Source of the DNA: Primorskyibacter marinus
GTDB taxonomy: Bacteria; Pseudomonadota; Alphaproteobacteria; Rhodobacterales; Rhodobacteraceae
DNA: 64,000 nucleotides
NCBI RefSeq assembly: GCF_003313245.1
Contig: NZ_QJSD01000003.1
Coordinates: forward strand, 62,001-126,000
Reading direction: 5' to 3'
How positions within the stretch are numbered: position 1 is the first letter of the stretch; each line of letters starts with the position of its first letter. The notes below the pieces were generated by a model that was not told the DNA's origin, ran no database searches, and saw only the letters and a list, made by a program, of their open reading frames with translations. The position numbers and the translations under genes are program-made. This document shows, piece after piece, positions 61,017 to 64,000 of the stretch.

Positions 61017-61761
61017 AGCGCAGGGCGAAGAGGGCGGTCTGGTTTTCCACCCGATGGATCAGTTCATCGTCAAGCCGCTGTTCGGCGATGGCGCTGTGGG
61101 CATGTTCACCATCACCAACGTGACGCTTTGGATGGCGATTGCCGTTCTGGCAATCGTCGGCCTGATGGTTCTGGCAACCTCGCGCCGTGGTGTGATTCCG
61201 TCGCGCGGGCAGTCGATTGCAGAGCTTGCCTACGGTTTTGTCTACAAGATGGTCGAAGACGTGGCTGGCAAGGATGGCGTCAAGTTCTTCCCCTATATCA
61301 TGACCCTGTTCATGTTCATCGTGACCGCCAACTTCCTTGGTCTGGTGCCAATGGCCTTCACCACGACTTCGCATTTCGCTGTGACCGGCGTGCTGGCGCT
61401 GCTGGTGTTCTTCACCGTGACAATCGTGGGCTTCGTCAAGCACGGCACAACCTTCCTGGGTCTGTTCTGGGTCGCTTCGGCCCCGCTGGCGCTGCGCCCG
61501 GTTCTGGCGATCATCGAGGTGATTTCCTACTTCGTGCGCCCGGTCAGCCACTCCATTCGTCTTGGTGGCAACCTGATGGCCGGTCACGCGGTGGTCAAGG
61601 TGTTCGCAGGCTTCGCCGCAATCGCAGTTGTCAGCCCGCTTTCGGTGGTCGCGATCACCGCCATGTACGGCCTGGAACTGCTGGTGGCCTTCATTCAGGC
61701 CTATGTCTTCACGATCCTGACCTGCGTGTACCTCAAGGATGCGCTGCACCCGTCACACTAA
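61006..61761 (+). CDS. atpB: ATP synthase F0 subunit a
   Basis: A 251-residue inner-membrane proton-channel subunit with about six helices. Essential arginine is in [18 protein letters not shown] near residue 184; [20 protein letters not shown] near residue 85 and [15 protein letters not shown] at the C-terminus are standard. AGAGG precedes the ATG. Confidence 0.96.
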   Translation: MATEAQGEEGGLVFHPMDQFIVKPLFGDGAVGMFTITNVTLWMAIAVLAIVGLMVLATSRRGVIPSRGQSIAELAYGFVYKMVEDVAGKDGVKFFPYIMTLFMFIVTANFLGLVPMAFTTTSHFAVTGVLALLVFFTVTIVGFVKHGTTFLGLFWVASAPLALRPVLAIIEVISYFVRPVSHSIRLGGNLMAGHAVVKVFAGFAAIAVVSPLSVVAITAMYGLELLVAFIQAYVFTILTCVYLKDALHPSH

Positions 61762-61839
61762 CGACCGTGGTGGCGGGACAGCCCGCCCTACGCCCGACAC
61801 TCTGACAATACTCAACTTCCAATCGTAAGGAGAATTCAC

Positions 61840-62064
61840 ATGGAAGGCGATCTCGCACATATCGGCGCAGGCCTGGCAGCAATCGGTTCCGGCGCAGCCG
61901 CTATCGGTGTTGGTAACGTGGCTGGCAACTTCCTGTCCGGCGCCCTGCGCAACCCGTCGGCAGCCGCTGGCCAGACAGCAACGCTGTTCATCGGTATCGC
62001 GTTTGCAGAAGCTCTGGGGATCTTCTCGTTCCTCGTCGCTCTGCTGCTGATGTTCGCAGTCTAA
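61840..62064 (+). CDS. atpE: ATP synthase F0 subunit c
   Basis: A 74-residue hairpin of two helices. [20 protein letters not shown] in helix 1, RNPSAAAGQ at the polar loop, and the ion-carrying Glu57 in [13 protein letters not shown]. No Na+-site residues, so it is a proton type. AAGGAG precedes the ATG. Confidence 0.97.
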   Translation: MEGDLAHIGAGLAAIGSGAAAIGVGNVAGNFLSGALRNPSAAAGQTATLFIGIAFAEALGIFSFLVALLLMFAV

Positions 62065-62151
62065 ACCGCACGGATCTGATCCTTACGAGCGGGCGGAGCC
62101 ACCACGCGTGGGCCGCCCGTTGTAGCGAAATTTCCGACGGAGGACGGTGAC

Positions 62152-62721
62152 ATGGCAACCGAAACGCATGAGGCCGTAGGCGAGGGCCTTGCGGACGCCA
62201 CCGGGGTTGCGGCGCATGGCGCCGATGCCGCTCCGGGGATGCCGCAACTCGACTTCTCGACCTTCAGCAACCAGATCTTCTGGCTGATGGTCACGCTGGT
62301 CGTAATCTATTTTGTCCTCTCGCGCATTGCGTTGCCACGCATTGCCGCGGTTCTGGCGGAACGTCAGGGGGCAATCACGAATGACCTTACCGCGGCGGAG
62401 GATCTGAAACGTCAGGCCGTCGAGGCCGAGGACGCCTATAACAAGGCCTTGGCCGACGCCCGCGCCGAGGCGCAGAAAATCGTAGCCGAAGCCAAGGAAG
62501 AGATTCAGGCAGAGTTGGACGCGCAAATTGCCAAGGCCGACGCTGAGATCGCTGCCAAATCTGCCGAGTCGGAAAAGGCAATCGCCGAGATCCGCGCCAC
62601 GGCGATGGAAAATGTCGAGGTTGTCGCAAAGGACACCGCAGGCGAGATCGTGCGTGCACTGGGTGGCAAGGCGGATGCCTCCACCGTGGATGCCGCCGTC
62701 AACAACCGGATCAAGGGGTAA
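62152..62721 (+). CDS. ATP synthase F0 subunit b' (second b-type stalk)
   Basis: A 189-residue peripheral-stalk protein: Ala/Gly-rich N-terminus, one TM ([20 protein letters not shown]) at about 39-58, then a long charged helix. Rhodobacterales carry a b and b' pair; this first copy (often called AtpF2 or AtpX) precedes atpF. Five bases separate the genes. Confidence 0.92.
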   Translation: MATETHEAVGEGLADATGVAAHGADAAPGMPQLDFSTFSNQIFWLMVTLVVIYFVLSRIALPRIAAVLAERQGAITNDLTAAEDLKRQAVEAEDAYNKALADARAEAQKIVAEAKEEIQAELDAQIAKADAEIAAKSAESEKAIAEIRATAMENVEVVAKDTAGEIVRALGGKADASTVDAAVNNRIKG

Positions 62722-62726
62722 GAGAC

Positions 62727-63287
62727 ATGCGCAAGCTGACACTGACTGCCCTTCTGGGACTGACCGCTGCTCCGGCACATGCCGCGACGGGGCCGTTCTT
62801 CTCGCTTCACAACACGGATTTTGTCGTGTTGCTGGCCTTCCTGCTTTTCCTCATCGTGCTGGTCTATTTCAAAGTCCCGTCGATGCTGGGCGGTATGCTG
62901 GACAAGCGCGCCGAGGGCATCCGCGACGATCTGGACGAAGCCCGCGCCTTGCGTGAAGAAGCGCAGACCTTGCTGGCCTCATACGAGCGCAAGCAACGCG
63001 AAGTGCAGGATCAGGCCGATCGTATCGTTGCCCACGCCCGCACCGAAGCAGAGCTTGCGGCGGAACAGGCCAAGGTCGATCTGGAAAAATCCATCGCCCG
63101 CCGTCTGCACGCTGCCGAAGAGCAGATCACCTCTGCCCAGGCGGCTGCCGTGAAGGATGTGCGCGACAAGGCAATCACCATTGCCGTTGCTGCGGCGCGC
63201 GATGTGATCGCCAAGCAGATGTCCGAAGCAGACAGCAAAAAGCTGATCGACGATTCCATCAGCGTTGTTGGGCAAAAGCTGCATTGA
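62727..63287 (+). CDS. atpF: ATP synthase F0 subunit b
   Basis: A 186-residue stalk subunit: signal-like N-terminus, TM at about 30-50 ([19 protein letters not shown]), [22 protein letters not shown] in parts, then a long helix to the end. It forms the stator with b'. A terminator follows 33 bases after the stop, so F1 genes are elsewhere. Confidence 0.95.
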   Translation: MRKLTLTALLGLTAAPAHAATGPFFSLHNTDFVVLLAFLLFLIVLVYFKVPSMLGGMLDKRAEGIRDDLDEARALREEAQTLLASYERKQREVQDQADRIVAHARTEAELAAEQAKVDLEKSIARRLHAAEEQITSAQAAAVKDVRDKAITIAVAAARDVIAKQMSEADSKKLIDDSISVVGQKLH

Positions 63288-63320
63288 ACGGACGCTTCAC
63301 GCTGACAAAGATTGTGACAA

Positions 63321-63344
63321 GGCCCGCCTCATAGCGGGCCTTTT
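63321..63344 (+). terminator. Intrinsic terminator of the F0 operon
   Basis: GGCCCGC-CTCATA-GCGGGCC, seven-base-pair stem, followed by TTTT. Read leftward it could also serve the GntR gene's side, whose stop is at 63376. Confidence 0.85.
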
Positions 63345-63375
63345 CGCGTTCTCACCATGGGATGTGAGTGATGGG

Positions 63376-64000
63376 TCAGAAGCCGCCAAGCCGCTTGAAG
63401 CTCATCGAGATATGGGCGCGCCGCAAAAGTGCTACGGCCCGAAGGTCGCCTGTGCTCAATGCCGTATGGATCTGCCAGATTTCGGCCGCGAAAATCTGGA
63501 CCTCTGACAGCAGATCCAGATCCGGGATCGCGAGCAGCCAGATACGCGCTGTCTGGTAATACAGCCGGTCTGACACCTCACACAGCGCGGCGTTGCTTGT
63601 CAGGCTTGTCAGGAATTGATGCAGATGCATGTTCAGGACCGCAAAGGCGCGCGGGTCCGGCGTTGCAACCAGCGCCTCGGCCTGACGGCAAAGCGCATCA
63701 AGATGTTGCAGGTCGGCGGGCTGCACGGGGCGGGGTGAAAGCTGTCCTGCCAACTGCGCCAGTTCCATCCGCAATTCGTAGGTTTGGGCCATTGTCCGAA
63801 TATCGGCATCGGTCACGATGGTGCCGATCCCGTGTCTGGTCTGGACCAGCCCTTCGTCTTCCAGCCGGGCCAATACACGCCTGACCGGGGTTCGGGAGGT
63901 CTTGAACTCTGTCGCCAGTTCGGCCTCTGACAGACGGGTGCCGGGCGTGTAGTCCAGAAGGCAAATTCGGTCGCGAAGGGCCGCGTGCAGGCGTGTGAAC
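63376..64000 (-). CDS. GntR family transcriptional regulator, FCD type (N-terminal end cut by window)
   Basis: The frame enters from the right edge; 207 residues are visible. The winged-HTH part reads LRDRICLLDYTPGTRLSEAEL, then TEFKTSRTPVRRVLARLEDEGLV (in parts), and the FCD effector domain follows with ELRMELAQLAGQLS, HQFLTSLTSNAAL and HTALSTGDLRAV. Start codon and a few residues lie beyond the window. Target genes are unknown; the next gene upstream is outside. Confidence 0.9.
   Translation of the reverse strand, partial: FTRLHAALRDRICLLDYTPGTRLSEAELATEFKTSRTPVRRVLARLEDEGLVQTRHGIGTIVTDADIRTMAQTYELRMELAQLAGQLSPRPVQPADLQHLDALCRQAEALVATPDPRAFAVLNMHLHQFLTSLTSNAALCEVSDRLYYQTARIWLLAIPDLDLLSEVQIFAAEIWQIHTALSTGDLRAVALLRRAHISMSFKRLGGF

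Overview
This 64 kb window is ordinary high-GC bacterial chromosome with dense, tightly packed genes. Many gene pairs overlap by the four bases ATGA. The gene content (DUF3305/DUF3306/TorD/TAT-protein/FdhABC formate dehydrogenase locus, DUF6505, DUF6494, DUF2125, TIGR01459 HAD phosphatase, split b/b' ATP synthase F0 operon, ChaC, P1 peptidase) points to an alphaproteobacterium of the Rhodobacterales (Roseobacter-type). Taxonomy is inferred from remembered family distributions, not from a search. No rRNA, tRNA, CRISPR array, integrase or insertion sequence was seen.

Positions 1-1911 hold the end of a ynj-type ABC transporter locus (substrate-binding protein, CDP-alcohol phosphatidyltransferase) and isopentenyl-diphosphate isomerase.

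Positions 1948-25152 form the centrepiece, a roughly 23 kb formate dehydrogenase island. It carries (i) a molybdenum-cofactor and sulfur-delivery set: DUF2478, FdhD, MobA, MobB, a 713-residue MoeA fusion and a TusA-like protein; (ii) a sensor histidine kinase and, at the far end, an NtrC-type response regulator lacking the GAFTGA loop, which plausibly form one split two-component system; (iii) a leftward operon of DUF6494, an Mrp/ApbC iron-sulfur carrier, a biotin/lipoate-ligase-like protein and DUF6505; (iv) a short cytochrome c whose N-terminal part resembles the end of a tungstate-binding protein; (v) a 649-residue polyferredoxin; and (vi) the main rightward operon DUF3305-DUF3306-TorD-TAT peptide-FdhA-FdhB-FdhC-(WD40+cytochrome c)-41-residue membrane peptide-regulator. 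Together these would build, export and regulate a periplasmic-facing, membrane-bound, cysteine-ligated (not selenocysteine) formate dehydrogenase and pass its electrons on.

Positions 25155-34270 are housekeeping and metabolic genes: a nucleotide-sugar epimerase, CoA-ester lyase, two MaoC hydratases, a fatty acid desaturase, threonine aldolase, YcgN, RibF, a HAD phosphatase and Mn-dependent pyrophosphatase. Positions 34460-38252 carry surface polysaccharide genes: phosphoglucomutase/phosphomannomutase and a KpsE/KpsT pair without an adjacent KpsM. Then come a uracil-DNA-glycosylase-like protein, an SseB-family protein, a P1 peptidase, an SDR, a complete oligopeptide-type ABC transporter (42418-47440), panB-panC, an M20 deacetylase, DUF2125 and ChaC.

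Positions 52678-56574 encode a proton-motor-like pair: a MotA/ExbB-type channel protein and an 884-residue MotB/OmpA-type partner with an exceptionally long coiled coil. After azoR, a LysR regulator, an EamA exporter, an ArsR regulator and an OmpA-like protein, the window ends with the ATP synthase F0 operon (atpI-B-E-F'-F) and a truncated GntR regulator.

Two families of short dispersed repeats are visible. One is an approximately 54-base element with a GCGAGGGG/CCCCTCGC hairpin (four copies). The other is a GCCCCGG-type palindrome that twice lies inside or at the end of a protein-coding frame. The best candidates for new biology are the formate dehydrogenase island's accessory proteins (chimeric tungstate-binding-like/cytochrome protein, MoeA fusion, ligase-like operon), the long-coiled-coil motor pair, and the palindromes that add codons to proteins.
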